Shown here one piece after another: positions 44,626-55,000 of a stretch of 64,000 nucleotides of DNA. Origin of the DNA: Variovorax sp. OV700 (lineage in GTDB: Bacteria; Pseudomonadota; Gammaproteobacteria; Burkholderiales; Burkholderiaceae_C); assembly GCF_900099805.1 (NCBI RefSeq), contig NZ_FNDR01000001.1, positions 712,039 through 776,038 of the forward strand. Reading direction: 5' to 3'. How positions within the stretch are numbered: position 1 is the stretch's first letter; every line of letters begins with the position of its first letter. The notes beneath the pieces are model-generated. The model made no database searches. It worked only from the letters and a program-made list of their open reading frames with translations, and was not told the DNA's origin. The translations under genes and the position numbers were made by a program.

Positions 44626-45821
44626 GCGGCTTTTCCTTTTGGAATAGGGCTCGGATCGGGTGTTCGATAGAGCATCAGCGCGGCGGCGGTGAGCAGACCT
44701 AGTCCCACTACGCAGACATAAAAGGCCGTAGGGCCCCAAGTGGAGAGCAGCAATCCGCCAGCCAGCGGCGAGCCATACATGCCGAAGGTGTAGGTCGCAT
44801 TGAAGAGCCCCACCGGCCGGGCGCTCACCGCGGGTGCGAAAAGCGAAGCGATCCACACCATCAGCACCGGATAGGTGATGCTGAAACCCAGACCGAACTG
44901 CAACGCGGCAGCCACAGCACTTGCGTTGCCTGCACCACTGACCCAGAGCGTCGCCACCCCCAGGGCCATGAAGCCAATTCCGGCTCCCGCGGCCAGTTGG
45001 GTGCGAAGGCGCCGCACATAGTCGAGAAGCAGAAATCGCGCGACCAGGTACGCGACAACGAACGGCACAAAGAACATGTGGATCGGCGTACCGGCTGCGG
45101 CGAGCAGCGAGACGACGAAGATGTTCACCGCTCCGAACACAGCAGCCGAGACGAAGCCGCCCCAGCACGGCAGAAGAACTTGGAACTGACTCAGCAGCGA
45201 AAGATAGCTCGCGCTCGATGCGACGGACGCCCCGGCCACGGGAGCCTGCGGGTCCGGCATGGCGAGCAGAACGGCTGCGGCGAGGAACGCGGGAACCGAG
45301 GTGATGAGGAAGTACGAAAACAGGCCTTGGGATCCGAAGATCTGCTGGGCAACCGTCGGACCGAACAACGATGGCAGCAGCTGCATTGCGCCATAGATCC
45401 CCACAAACTGCATAAGTCGGGCAGGTATCAGCGTCCCGCGAACCAGTACGAACGCCGCGGGCATGAACAGGCCCATGCCACCGATCATGACGGCGAGGGA
45501 TGCGGCGGGCGCATTGGTCTGGCCCATCCGGCTCGACCAAGCCAGCGAGGCATAGCCAGCGGCGACCATGAGGATGCCCAGAATCAAGACCATTCGAGCG
45601 CGGATGACCGTCAACAGCTTGCCTGCAAGCAGGCCGCAGATCATGACCGGAATGGCTCCGCCGGACACGAACACGCCGGTTCGCGCCGGGTCGAAGCCAA
45701 CGCTGGCGAGGGCCGTCGCCAGAAATGACAAGCAGGCCCCCGTTGTAAAGACCAGGAACGTCGCCACGGTAACTCCGATGTACAGCCTTCGCGATGACGA
45801 CGAATGGAATGCAGAACTCAT
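44622..45821 (-). CDS. MFS-type efflux transporter
   Basis: 399 residues with about twelve hydrophobic segments, beginning YIGVTVATFLVFTTGACLSFLATALASVGFDPARTGVFVSGGAIPVM, typical of the drug/DHA-like major facilitator superfamily. It lies inside the biosynthetic operon, ATGA-coupled to an SDR, and is the best candidate for exporting the product or giving self-resistance. Confidence 0.88.
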   Translation of the reverse strand: MSSAFHSSSSRRLYIGVTVATFLVFTTGACLSFLATALASVGFDPARTGVFVSGGAIPVMICGLLAGKLLTVIRARMVLILGILMVAAGYASLAWSSRMGQTNAPAASLAVMIGGMGLFMPAAFVLVRGTLIPARLMQFVGIYGAMQLLPSLFGPTVAQQIFGSQGLFSYFLITSVPAFLAAAVLLAMPDPQAPVAGASVASSASYLSLLSQFQVLLPCWGGFVSAAVFGAVNIFVVSLLAAAGTPIHMFFVPFVVAYLVARFLLLDYVRRLRTQLAAGAGIGFMALGVATLWVSGAGNASAVAAALQFGLGFSITYPVLMVWIASLFAPAVSARPVGLFNATYTFGMYGSPLAGGLLLSTWGPTAFYVCVVGLGLLTAAALMLYRTPDPSPIPKGKAA

Positions 45822-45871
45822 TGGATTTCTCCCTAATTTGAACGACAGGAATAACTGAACCGTCGAAGGGC

Positions 45872-47353
45872 TCAGGCGAGTTGCTTGCGTAGTACTTTTC
45901 CCATGCTGTTGCGCGGCAGTCGATCCCAGCGGCGCAGTGAGAACCTCATCGGGCTGTGAGCGTCCAGCGTGCGAGCAAGTGCCAGCGCCTGATCATCGGC
46001 AGACACCCAGTGGACGACGAGTTCATTGCCTGTAGGAGTTTCATTGAAGGTAACCGACACCTCTTCGCACGAGGTGTTCGCGAGAAGCCGGTTCTCGATC
46101 ACGCTCGGATAGATTCGTTCCTCGCCGACTCGAGACGTGTCCTCAAGGCGATCGAGGACGACGAGGTAGCCGTCGTCGTCAAAGTACCCTACGTCGCCGG
46201 GCACCAGATACGCGCGGCCGTCGCCACCGGGGGCATACCAATAGCTCGCCTGGATCTTCGGATCTCGATAGCCGGACATCATGAAGGCGCTATGGCCCAC
46301 GATCCTTCCCGCCCCATTCGCGGGAAGCGGCCGACCTTGGTCGTCAATGACGTTCATGTCGTAGATCCCGATGGGTTTTCCGACCGTGTGGAGCTTCGAG
46401 GTGTCACTGCAGTCCAGCAGCGTCCCTACCCCTCCCTCGGTGACTCCGTAGATTTCGCAAAAGCGGCCCGGCAGCGCCTTCGCGATCGCCTCCTTTTCCG
46501 TCGGTGCCAATCTGGAGCTCGAAGAGATATGGAGTGCCAGGCTGCCCATGTCGAAGCGGCCGATGCAACCGGCGCGAAGCAGCGCTCGGTAATGAAGGGG
46601 ACTCAGCACGAAATGGGTGACTCCGTGCGTCTCGACGGCCGCGCAGAACGCCTCGGGTGCAAAGTCGCGCAGGATTACGATCTGCCCGCCATTGCACAGG
46701 GCCGAATACCAGGTCGTCAGCGAGAGGTTGTTCGCCATCGGTAAGGCCACCAGAGTCACCGCCGCCTCGGACATCCCCATGGCGATCAGGGCCTGGGCAA
46801 CGCTCTTGCGCGCCCCGTACGAATGGGCGATGGCTTTCGGGATACCGGACGTTCCGGAGCTATAGACAATGCTGAAGACACCCGACTCCGCTCGCAACGC
46901 CCCGGTCAGCGCGTTCGTCTCCGCTCGGGATTTCACTCCGCAAAGATCGCTTGGCGCGATGAAGCGAACATCGGACCCGCATCGATCCAGCAATTCGGTG
47001 TCATCCGTGACGACAACGGCGGCCTTGCTTTTCTCCATCAGCCGCCACAGCCCGTCGGGCGGCAGATCCACGGGAAAGAGTTCGAAGGCCGCGCCGCTCG
47101 TCGCGCATGCGAACGTTACAACGGCCAGCGCGGTGGAGTTTGGAAGATGCACGCCAACGACGGCCGGCTCGTCCGGGTCAGCGCGGGAACGGATCGCCGA
47201 AACCAGGCCGTCACGAGCACGCGCCACTGCGGAATGGAACGCGCTCCAATTCATCGCGCCGGTCTCGTCGATGCACGCCATGCGCTCCGGTGCCTGCATC
47301 GCCCATCGCTCGAGCTGCGCTGCAAGCTCGACTGACGATTCGGACTCAGGCAT
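45872..47353 (-). CDS. Stand-alone adenylating enzyme (ANL family) in the cluster
   Basis: 493 residues. Core motifs: IVYSSGTSGIPKAIAHSYGARKS (P-loop), EIYGVTEGGVGTLL, GDVGYFDDDGYLVVLDRLEDTSRVGEERIYPSVIE (hinge) and the catalytic Lys in LPRNSMGKVLRKQLA. Its substrate pocket residues cannot be read reliably. It overlaps the HDO gene by eight bases and follows it directly. The condensation protein upstream has no A domain, so this enzyme could supply an activated partner acid or amino acid, but a role as an acyl-CoA ligase is also possible. Confidence 0.8.
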   Translation of the reverse strand: MPESESSVELAAQLERWAMQAPERMACIDETGAMNWSAFHSAVARARDGLVSAIRSRADPDEPAVVGVHLPNSTALAVVTFACATSGAAFELFPVDLPPDGLWRLMEKSKAAVVVTDDTELLDRCGSDVRFIAPSDLCGVKSRAETNALTGALRAESGVFSIVYSSGTSGIPKAIAHSYGARKSVAQALIAMGMSEAAVTLVALPMANNLSLTTWYSALCNGGQIVILRDFAPEAFCAAVETHGVTHFVLSPLHYRALLRAGCIGRFDMGSLALHISSSSRLAPTEKEAIAKALPGRFCEIYGVTEGGVGTLLDCSDTSKLHTVGKPIGIYDMNVIDDQGRPLPANGAGRIVGHSAFMMSGYRDPKIQASYWYAPGGDGRAYLVPGDVGYFDDDGYLVVLDRLEDTSRVGEERIYPSVIENRLLANTSCEEVSVTFNETPTGNELVVHWVSADDQALALARTLDAHSPMRFSLRRWDRLPRNSMGKVLRKQLA

Positions 47354-48197
47354 ACACGGGGCTTCTGCTTTGCGTCCGCAGGAGACGGAACTGATAGTCC
47401 ACGTAGGACTGGCAGGTATCCATCAAATGGAGTGCTAGGTGGCGCACCTCCTCAGTACGCTCGAGGGTAAGCGCTTGTCGGACGATATGCCAGCTATCTT
47501 CCGAGTGATCGTCGTCGACGACATGGCCATCATGGTCCTCGACGTGAATGGCGTGGTATCCACGGCCCGTGTCAACGGTGGAGAGAGCCCGCGTCGCGGT
47601 CGCCCAGCAGTCGCTCCAGGGGCTGAGCGTGGATTCATACGCCGCAAGCACGGTCGCGAGCCGCAAATGGTCATTGCGGTTGGTCTCCAGCACATTTGCC
47701 ATGTGGATGGCCGCGGAGGATGCGCGATGCGCACGGACCATTGCTTCGGAGATGCCCAGTTGTTCGAGCACGTCGTACAACTGAAGCACATGCGCCTTGC
47801 CTGGATTTCCGATAAAGCCCTCGACCGATGCTCCGGGCTCGAAACCCAATTCATCGATGACATTGATCTGGAGCAGAAAACGGGCAGCGGTGACACCCCG
47901 CCGGCCGATGCGGTCCTCGATCTGCGCGCAGTTCAGCACCGCCTGCAGAACATAGTCGATGAAGCGACCCGAGACTGCGTGTACGGTGTCGAGGTAAAAG
48001 CCGCGCAGCCATTCGAGCGAGCCTTCCCCTGCATTCATCGCCGCGATCAATGGATGCTGCACGAACGCGTGCTGCTGCAGTTCAGTACTCAGTTCGCGGG
48101 TGAACGTGTCGTTGCGCTGCCATTGCACATCAGCGATGCTTTCACGCACCGCGTTGCGCGCGGCAGTGCGTGCGCCAATCTGTAGGGTATTGGTCAT
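47346..48197 (-). CDS. Second haem-oxygenase-like di-iron oxidase (HDO)
   Basis: 283 residues, GGGAG ribosome site before ATG 48197. HDO-type positions: NVIDELGFEPG (Glu) and GKAHVLQLYDVLEQLG (His), AAYESTLSPW (Glu), and HVEDHDGHVVDDDH. In the last motif the usual H-x3-D-x2-H reads H-V-E-D-H-D-G-H, so the expected Asp is a His with Asp on both sides. Family members such as UndA and BesC make terminal alkenes by C-C cleavage. In this cluster it may create a terminal double bond or another oxidation together with the desaturases. It resembles the HDO at 1101-1832 only in fold and motifs. Confidence 0.78.
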   Translation of the reverse strand: MTNTLQIGARTAARNAVRESIADVQWQRNDTFTRELSTELQQHAFVQHPLIAAMNAGEGSLEWLRGFYLDTVHAVSGRFIDYVLQAVLNCAQIEDRIGRRGVTAARFLLQINVIDELGFEPGASVEGFIGNPGKAHVLQLYDVLEQLGISEAMVRAHRASSAAIHMANVLETNRNDHLRLATVLAAYESTLSPWSDCWATATRALSTVDTGRGYHAIHVEDHDGHVVDDDHSEDSWHIVRQALTLERTEEVRHLALHLMDTCQSYVDYQFRLLRTQSRSPVYA

Positions 48198-48213
48198 TCG
48201 GATACTCCCTTTT

Positions 48214-48846
48214 TCAAAGCCGGGCCGGCGAGGATGGTGCGACGATGCGGCGTAGAAGCAGGCCACCCCTGAGTAGAAGGATGACCAACAGGGCACCCGT
48301 GAAAATTCCGTAGTACGGCGACCATTCGATGGTTCTGCGCCCGTAGTCGAGCAGGTAGGCGATCCAGATCACGATCATCCCGTAGGTATGGATTCCGCTC
48401 CACAGCCGCCTGCCGAGAAGATCGATGGCTGCGCGATGCGAGGTGATCAACATGATGAAGATCCATACGAACACCATCACGCCCAGCACGCGCTCGACGG
48501 GCTGCGAGATCGCGTGAATGATCTCTGGCCAGTTGAGCCAGATCGTTGTCGCGCAGGCGCCCGCAGTGAGTTGGGAAACGGCAAAGGCGGCCCCTGTCGT
48601 TGCCCTATGGCGCATCAAAAAGGCGCTGACACGCGTTGGAAACCATTGATGCAGTGGGCTCGCAATGTAGGAGAGTGTGAAGAATAGAAATGCCTGTTTG
48701 ACCACGGTGCGAATGGTCCAGAGGAAAGTGTCTTGTGCGAATCCGTATCGGGCGTAGTTGACTGCGAAGATGGCAGCGCACACCACCGCGACGAAGACGA
48801 GAAATCCACCATTGACGCGCGGGGGGGCGCTGACTTCAGATTGCAT
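48214..48846 (-). CDS. Ferric-reductase-like membrane protein
   Basis: 210 residues with about six hydrophobic segments (GGFLVFVAVVCAAIFAVNYA first, GIFTGALLVILLLRGGLLL last). The segment SHRAAIDLLGRRLWSGIHTYGMIVIWIAYLLDYGRR resembles the haem-binding core of ferric-reductase/YedZ (MsrQ)-type domains, but other usual haem histidines are not obvious. It overlaps the condensation protein gene by eleven bases. It could donate electrons to the desaturases or HDO; this is an inference. Confidence 0.65.
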   Translation of the reverse strand: MQSEVSAPPRVNGGFLVFVAVVCAAIFAVNYARYGFAQDTFLWTIRTVVKQAFLFFTLSYIASPLHQWFPTRVSAFLMRHRATTGAAFAVSQLTAGACATTIWLNWPEIIHAISQPVERVLGVMVFVWIFIMLITSHRAAIDLLGRRLWSGIHTYGMIVIWIAYLLDYGRRTIEWSPYYGIFTGALLVILLLRGGLLLRRIVAPSSPARL

Positions 48847-51800
48847 GCTGACTCCAAGTGATGATGAAAGATTCGAAGCGGGAGGTTAGAGAGGAGACGC
48901 TGACGCCGTCGACCAACTGCTCCTGGTAATCACAGTTAACTCTGTAGACACCACCATGGAGCCTGATGTTGATCTCGACGGGAAATTCGATGGCGGTCCT
49001 TGTGCCCACGTAGACCTTCGCCGAAGGATTTCCCTCGCCAAAGTCGTAGTTCGAAGGCTCGAGATTGACGCTGAGAGCGATGGGCATCTGCCGCGAAAGC
49101 GCCGGGTCGTGCATGACGGGATATGCAGAGTGCTCCGTCATCTCCCGAAGCGCCCGCGCCACCGCCGCGCATCGCGCGAACGCCGGCTCCGACGTGCGCG
49201 GCACGATCAGCGGAAGCAGATTGGTGACCTGGGCCACGCTGCGTTCCGCGGACAGCACGGAGCGATTGGCGACAGGTACCCCGACGAGGCCTAGCTTTGA
49301 AATGGCAGGCGTGTCATTCAGGGCTTCTTGGAAAGCCGACAGGATCACCGCGAATCGTGAGATCTTCTGGCTCTTGGCGATTCGCGCCACAGACGAAGCG
49401 TCCAGTTCACATCGCAAATGCCCGCAGCTCACATCGGACGGCCGCGCAAGCTGGTCCACGGGCTTCAACGGTGCTAGCCGATCCGACCAATAGCCCTGAT
49501 CGATCAACCTTTGCTGGGAAACGTTGTACGCCTTCTCTTTGGCAAGCGCTGTGTTGGGGGCCAAACCAACATAAGCAGCACCCCCACCCTCCGCGACATA
49601 GACGGACATGATGTCCTCGATCAGCAAGGAAAGAGAATAGCCATCGCAGACCGCATGATTCACCACGATCGTGAGCAGCGTCCCGTGCCCATGGGTGGTG
49701 AGAATGCCGAGCCGGCACTGCATCGCATCGGAATGGGAAAAGGGTATGCCCATCGCGACATCCACTTCCTTTTGTATCGCCGTCTCCAGGCTTTCGTGCT
49801 CGTCGCGCGCGAGCTCCCGCTCCACAACGGTTGGAGACGTAAGGGATGGCACCCATGTGTTCATCGAGCGCTCGTATCCGACGAACAGATCAGCACAAGA
49901 GCCGACGACCTTGGCGACGGCGAGTCCGAGCGCCTTAACCTCCGACGGATGGACGAGGCCCCGAATGAAGACTCCGCCACCTATGTTCAGCGCCAGCGAC
50001 GTTTCCGGGTTCCAGAGCTCGCAAAATCTCTGCTGCCAAATGGTGGCACCAACATGCGGAGTCGGCACGCGACGCTCCAAAAATCCTGAATCCTGTAGCT
50101 TCCGAATGGCGTTGCGGGTGGCCTCGAGAATGAAGTCGAGATCGGCGTCACTGTGCGCGGTGCTGAGGAAGCAGTTGCGTCCTTCCCAGATGTAAACGCC
50201 CTCCATCATCAGATGCGTGAAGAACAGATCGATGTTTTTGCGGGACACATAGCGAAAGAGGGAGCCGAAGCATTCGACCTTGATCGCAACCCCCTCCTCC
50301 TCGAAGAGAGCGTTGCTTGCCTGCGCTAGCTTTTCGGTGCGCCGGTTCAACGGCTCATACAGGGCACTGCCCGCCTCCTGTATCCGTTCGAGCGCGGCAA
50401 CCGAAGCTGCCATGGCGAGAGGATGCTTGGAGAACGTGCCGGCGAAGAAGATCTGTTCGACCTGGGGCGCACTGTTGTCGCCATAGCGCCAGAATCCGCC
50501 ATCGATCACGTCGAGCAATCGCGCATCGCCCGCCACGAGCCCGATCGGCATGCCGCCACCCACGATCTTTCCGTAGGTTGCGAGATCGGCGCGGATGCCG
50601 AAGATCTCCTGGGCTCCGCCGCGCGCGACGCGGAAGCCCGTGATGACTTCATCCCAGATAAAAATCACTCCTGCCGCACGGGTGATGTCCCTCAATCTGG
50701 CCAAAAAGGCCTTCGGTTGAAGCCAGGGTCGACGGCTTTGAACAGGTTCGACAACGACGGCGGCAAGCTCGCCGACCATCGCCTGGATTTTCTCGAGCGA
50801 TGCGTCATCGCCATACTCCAGCACGACGGTTTCCTCGATGGAGCCAGGAACGACCCCGGCGCTCACCGGCTGCGAAGCTGTCGAGTCTCCAGCCAGGCTT
50901 GAGGAGCGCGCCAGGAATCCATCGAAGGTACCGTGATAGGACTCGCGGAAGATGGCGATCTTTCTTCGTCCCGTCGTCGCGCGCGCTATGCGCACGGCTG
51001 TCATCGTGGCTTCGGTACCCGAGTTGCAGAAGACGACGCGCTCATGACCGGTCATTTCGCCGAGAAGGGTGGCGACGCGCCCGGACAGCGGCGACTGCGG
51101 GCCAATCGGGAATCCCACCTTCACCTGGGCGGTCAGGCGATCGCGAATGAAATCCGGGTTGTGACCGAACAGATGGACGCCGAAACCCATCGTGATGTCG
51201 ACGAACCTGTTGCCATCTACATCCCAGAGATGGGCGCCTTCGGCGCGCTCCGCAAGAATCGGGAACAGAAGTTCCTTTGTGTGTGGCCGAAACCCAGCGG
51301 ACGCTCGGTTATCCGCAAGCACCTTTCTCGCGTCCTGCGTTCTCTCCTTGGATGTGCGGTGCTTCAGGCTGAATGCGTCGATGAAGCTGGACAAGTACGC
51401 AGCCTGGCCATCACCCAGGTTCATCGTACTGCGGGCCCTGCCTTCGAAAACATTGAAGCGGTCCGGCGCCGCCTCCTCCGCAGGTTTGAGCTTCGCGTGA
51501 ACCTCGACCTTTCCGTTTGATCGCTTTTCTGGAGTCGAGACTGCCGCGGGGATGTTCACGGGTCGAGCTTCTAGCCGCTTGCTGCCCAGGCGCTCAAGAA
51601 TCTGCAACTGCCGGTCCATTAACGCCACATGAGAAGTCATAAGGCTCTGTATCCAGTCGCCTGACATATCGGGAGCGGGCACGATGGCAGGAACCGGATG
51701 GCCGACTGGCGCCACGGTCGCCGCGGGCGGCGGTAAAGATTCCAAAGCGCCGGCTTGCTGTGTACGAACAAAGGTCATAAGTTCGCCCACGGTCGCGAAT

Positions 51801-52024
51801 TCCTGATAGACCTGTGCCACGCTCACCGAAACGCCGAAGCGATCCTCTAGGAAATCGATGCATTTCATCAAGGCCAGCGAATCGGCGCCCATGTCCATCA
51901 AGGAGTCGCTCGCACCGATTGACTCGCCGGGCTCCAGGCCCAGGATGTCGGAAAACTCGCGAAGAATGAGCTCGTCCATCGCGTTCTGCGATACGGATGG
52001 GCGGGGTGCGGCAGCGACGGTCAT
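48836..52024 (-). CDS. ACP-aminotransferase-condensation protein (PKS/NRPS hybrid)
   Basis: 1062 residues. An N-terminal ACP has S49 in MGADSLALMKC. A coiled-coil-like linker (about 120-150, DWIQSLMTSHVALMDRQLQIL) follows. Then comes a class-III PLP aminotransferase of the GSA/AMT type (about 240-650), with NSGTEATM for phosphate binding, D458 in IFIWDEVITGFR and the Schiff-base lysine K486 in TYGKIVGGG. A condensation domain occupies about 655-1060. Its active site is N789-H790-A-V-C-D794-G795 instead of HHxxxDG, with only the first His changed. This order matches the AMT region of iturin/mycosubtilin and microcystin synthetases, where a beta-ketoacyl chain becomes a beta-amino acyl chain. 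No A/PCP domain follows the C domain. Start overlaps the PKS stop by ATGA. Confidence 0.88.
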   Translation of the reverse strand: MTVAAAPRPSVSQNAMDELILREFSDILGLEPGESIGASDSLMDMGADSLALMKCIDFLEDRFGVSVSVAQVYQEFATVGELMTFVRTQQAGALESLPPPAATVAPVGHPVPAIVPAPDMSGDWIQSLMTSHVALMDRQLQILERLGSKRLEARPVNIPAAVSTPEKRSNGKVEVHAKLKPAEEAAPDRFNVFEGRARSTMNLGDGQAAYLSSFIDAFSLKHRTSKERTQDARKVLADNRASAGFRPHTKELLFPILAERAEGAHLWDVDGNRFVDITMGFGVHLFGHNPDFIRDRLTAQVKVGFPIGPQSPLSGRVATLLGEMTGHERVVFCNSGTEATMTAVRIARATTGRRKIAIFRESYHGTFDGFLARSSSLAGDSTASQPVSAGVVPGSIEETVVLEYGDDASLEKIQAMVGELAAVVVEPVQSRRPWLQPKAFLARLRDITRAAGVIFIWDEVITGFRVARGGAQEIFGIRADLATYGKIVGGGMPIGLVAGDARLLDVIDGGFWRYGDNSAPQVEQIFFAGTFSKHPLAMAASVAALERIQEAGSALYEPLNRRTEKLAQASNALFEEEGVAIKVECFGSLFRYVSRKNIDLFFTHLMMEGVYIWEGRNCFLSTAHSDADLDFILEATRNAIRKLQDSGFLERRVPTPHVGATIWQQRFCELWNPETSLALNIGGGVFIRGLVHPSEVKALGLAVAKVVGSCADLFVGYERSMNTWVPSLTSPTVVERELARDEHESLETAIQKEVDVAMGIPFSHSDAMQCRLGILTTHGHGTLLTIVVNHAVCDGYSLSLLIEDIMSVYVAEGGGAAYVGLAPNTALAKEKAYNVSQQRLIDQGYWSDRLAPLKPVDQLARPSDVSCGHLRCELDASSVARIAKSQKISRFAVILSAFQEALNDTPAISKLGLVGVPVANRSVLSAERSVAQVTNLLPLIVPRTSEPAFARCAAVARALREMTEHSAYPVMHDPALSRQMPIALSVNLEPSNYDFGEGNPSAKVYVGTRTAIEFPVEINIRLHGGVYRVNCDYQEQLVDGVSVSSLTSRFESFIITWSQHAI

Positions 52025-55000
52025 AGCTCGTTCTCCAGTTCCTGAAGTTGTTGGTGCATGGCTTGGGTTTGCTGATGCAGAAGAACACCCACATCGCGCG
52101 AATTTGTCGAAGAGGCCACCGGTGGCCGCTCCCGGAATCCCCGGAACTCCTCTACGGGAGCCAGCCCTCGTTCGGGCCAGCAGCGCACTCGATGCATCGG
52201 ATACATGCTCTGTCGCGGAGTCTGTGGCCGGACAACCCCACTCAAGGCGCGCCAGTCGATATCCGCGCCGCGCAGGAAGAGGTCCGCCCCCACCGCCAAC
52301 CACGCCTGCCGATCGTTCGCGGCGGCGGTGATATCGAGCACCGGCAAATCCGTGAATGTGCGTCGTGTCCGCGTCGACGCCAGAATGACCGCTCCAGCAT
52401 GAGTCCCGAAGCGACGAATTGCCGAGTCACCATGGTCCGTTGGTGCCTGCTTCCAAGCCAGCGCCTTGGCGATCCACGCTTCCAGCGGGACATCTCCGCG
52501 GATGCAGCGATCTAGCAATTCCGGTTCGGGACCGTCGATCAGCTCGACATCGAGTCCGATCCGAAAACACGCATCAGCCCATGCATGGACGGTGCTGAAG
52601 GCCCTGGCCGCCGCAGCCCCAAGCGCGTGCGCGTGCCGGGCATGACCCGGCGCTGCTGCGAATCGACTCCATGCCTCGGCGAAGCGGGACTTCGCCGTGG
52701 ATGCATGCGCCACGTGTTCGGCCGGCATTGACAGGTCATCCAGTACGAGGCCGACGCGCACCTTGTGCAGTTGCCGGATATCGACAGTTTGCACTGAGCC
52801 AGAAAGCGCCTGCTCAAGTTGTTCGGCGGACGATGCGACGACAACCGCCCTGAATCGATGGGGCTCGCACTGCCATAGCGCATGCGCTACCGATCGCAGC
52901 AATTCCCCCTGGTCCTTAACGTTCTTTGCCGTACGCAACGAGGCGTGTAGTCCCTCTTCGGTGTGCACGGACATGGGAAGAACCCAGTGAATGGGCGCCG
53001 CAGCCGATTCCGTCTGGCGGTTCGATACCGGCGCCTCTTCGACGATCACGTGCGCATTGGTCCCAGTGAACCCGAATGAGCTCAACGCGGCGCGCCGAGG
53101 CGCGACCGCATTTCGGCCTTGCCAGGCGATCGGCTGCACGGGCACCGACAGTGAGCCGCTGCGAAGCGGTCCGATGTGGGGATTGAGCTGCCCGAAATGA
53201 AGATTCGGAGGAATCGTCCGGCCCGCGAGCGCCAGGACGATCTTGAGCAGCCCCACTGCGCCCGATGCGGACTCCAGATGCCCCACGTTGGATTTGACCG
53301 CCCCGACAATCAGCGCCTTGCCGGGCTTGCCATACACCTGGTCGATGGAGCGAAGTTCGATCGGATCGCCGAGCGGTGTGCCTGTCCCGTGGGCCTCCAC
53401 CCAGTCAATGTCCTCGCTGTTCAGCCCCGCGTCTCTTAGAGCGCGCTCGATCACGTCGACCTGGGACGGACCGTGCGGTGCCGTCAGACTCGCGCTGCGG
53501 CCATCCTGATTGATGGCCGCCCCCCTAATGACCGCGTAGACATGGTCACCATCACGATGCGCGTGCGTCAGCGGTTTCAGCAGGAACAGTGCGCCTCCTT
53601 CACTTCGCACATAGCCATCGGCCTGCGCATCAAAGCTCGCGCAGCGCCAGTTCGGCGACAGCATTTTTGCCTGCGACAGGGTCTCGAACGTTTCCTTGTC
53701 GAGCAGGGTGCTGATGCCCCCCGCCAAGGCCATCTCGCAATCGCCGCTGCGCAATGCAGAGACTGCCTGATGCAGGGCGACGAGGGAGGACGAGCAGGCT
53801 GTGTCGATCGCAACCGCCGGCCCTCGCAGGCCGAAGTGATAGGCGATGCGCCCTGCGATCGCGTTCAAGGCATTGCCGGTCGCCTGGTATTCACGGCCCG
53901 CATTTCCCGCATCGCACAGCTTGTGAAACTCGTTCGCGGCGGTGCCTATGTAGGTTCCGATCCTCCGACCCTTGACGTCGGCCCTGCGCAAACCCGCGCG
54001 TTCCAGGCATCGCAAGGCGAGCTCAAGTGCGATGCGTTGTTGCGGGTCCATCCATCTGGCCTCGATTGGCGAGATGTTGAACAGGCGGGCATCGAAGAAC
54101 TCGATGTCCTCGATCAGACCGGCGCCAAAGGCGCCTCGAGATCCGGTCTCCGGCTGCGGCGAAGCGAAGTCCTTTCTCTGCCATCGGATTTCGGTGTCCA
54201 CAATCGGATCGACGCCATCCATCAGAATGCGCCAGAACTCCTCGAGCGATTCTCCCGCGCCCGGCAGCCGACAGGCCACGCCAACAATCGCAATATCGCG
54301 CAGCGGCCGATCCGTGTACGGTGCGGCACTCGCGACGGCAGACAGGAGCGGAGCCAAAGGACGCGCTTGCGTTTCGACCGGGTCGACGGCCGCCAACAAG
54401 TAATTCTCCAGATCGTCGAGCGTCGGGTGATCGAATACGAGACTCACGGGCAGAGGCCGTCCGACCAGCGATTCCAAGGCTCTGGTGAACTCGATGGCTC
54501 GCAGCGAATCCAACCCCATCGCATGAAGCGGCTCGTCGGAAATCAGCTCTTCAGGCTGCAGACTGAGCAGTCTTGCCAGAATCGCTCGAGTGATTTCCCT
54601 GAACTCGATCCGAGCGGGTAAAGGTCCCGCCGTTGCCAGCGGTTCGGCTGGGCCATGTGTCGGCGTGCCGGAATCGCCGGCCATCTCTCTCAACAAGCCC
54701 TCGTGACCTCTGCTCGCAAACGCCTGTCGAAGAACGGACCACCGCGCAGCGCACGCGACGACCTGTCCGGTCAGCCCGCTGTTCAGGACTTCGAAGAGAA
54801 GACGGACCCCTTCTTCCGGCGGAATAGGATCAATTCCGAGGCGCGCCAGATCGGACAGCGCGTCCGCGGAGACCATCGCGCTGTCGCGCCACGGTCCCCA
54901 ATTGATTCCGAGGTAGCGAGTACCGTCGGGCTCCTGCTCATGAATCCATTCGTCGAGGAACTTGTTGGCACCGGCATAGGCAGAGAGTCCCGGCGCTCCC

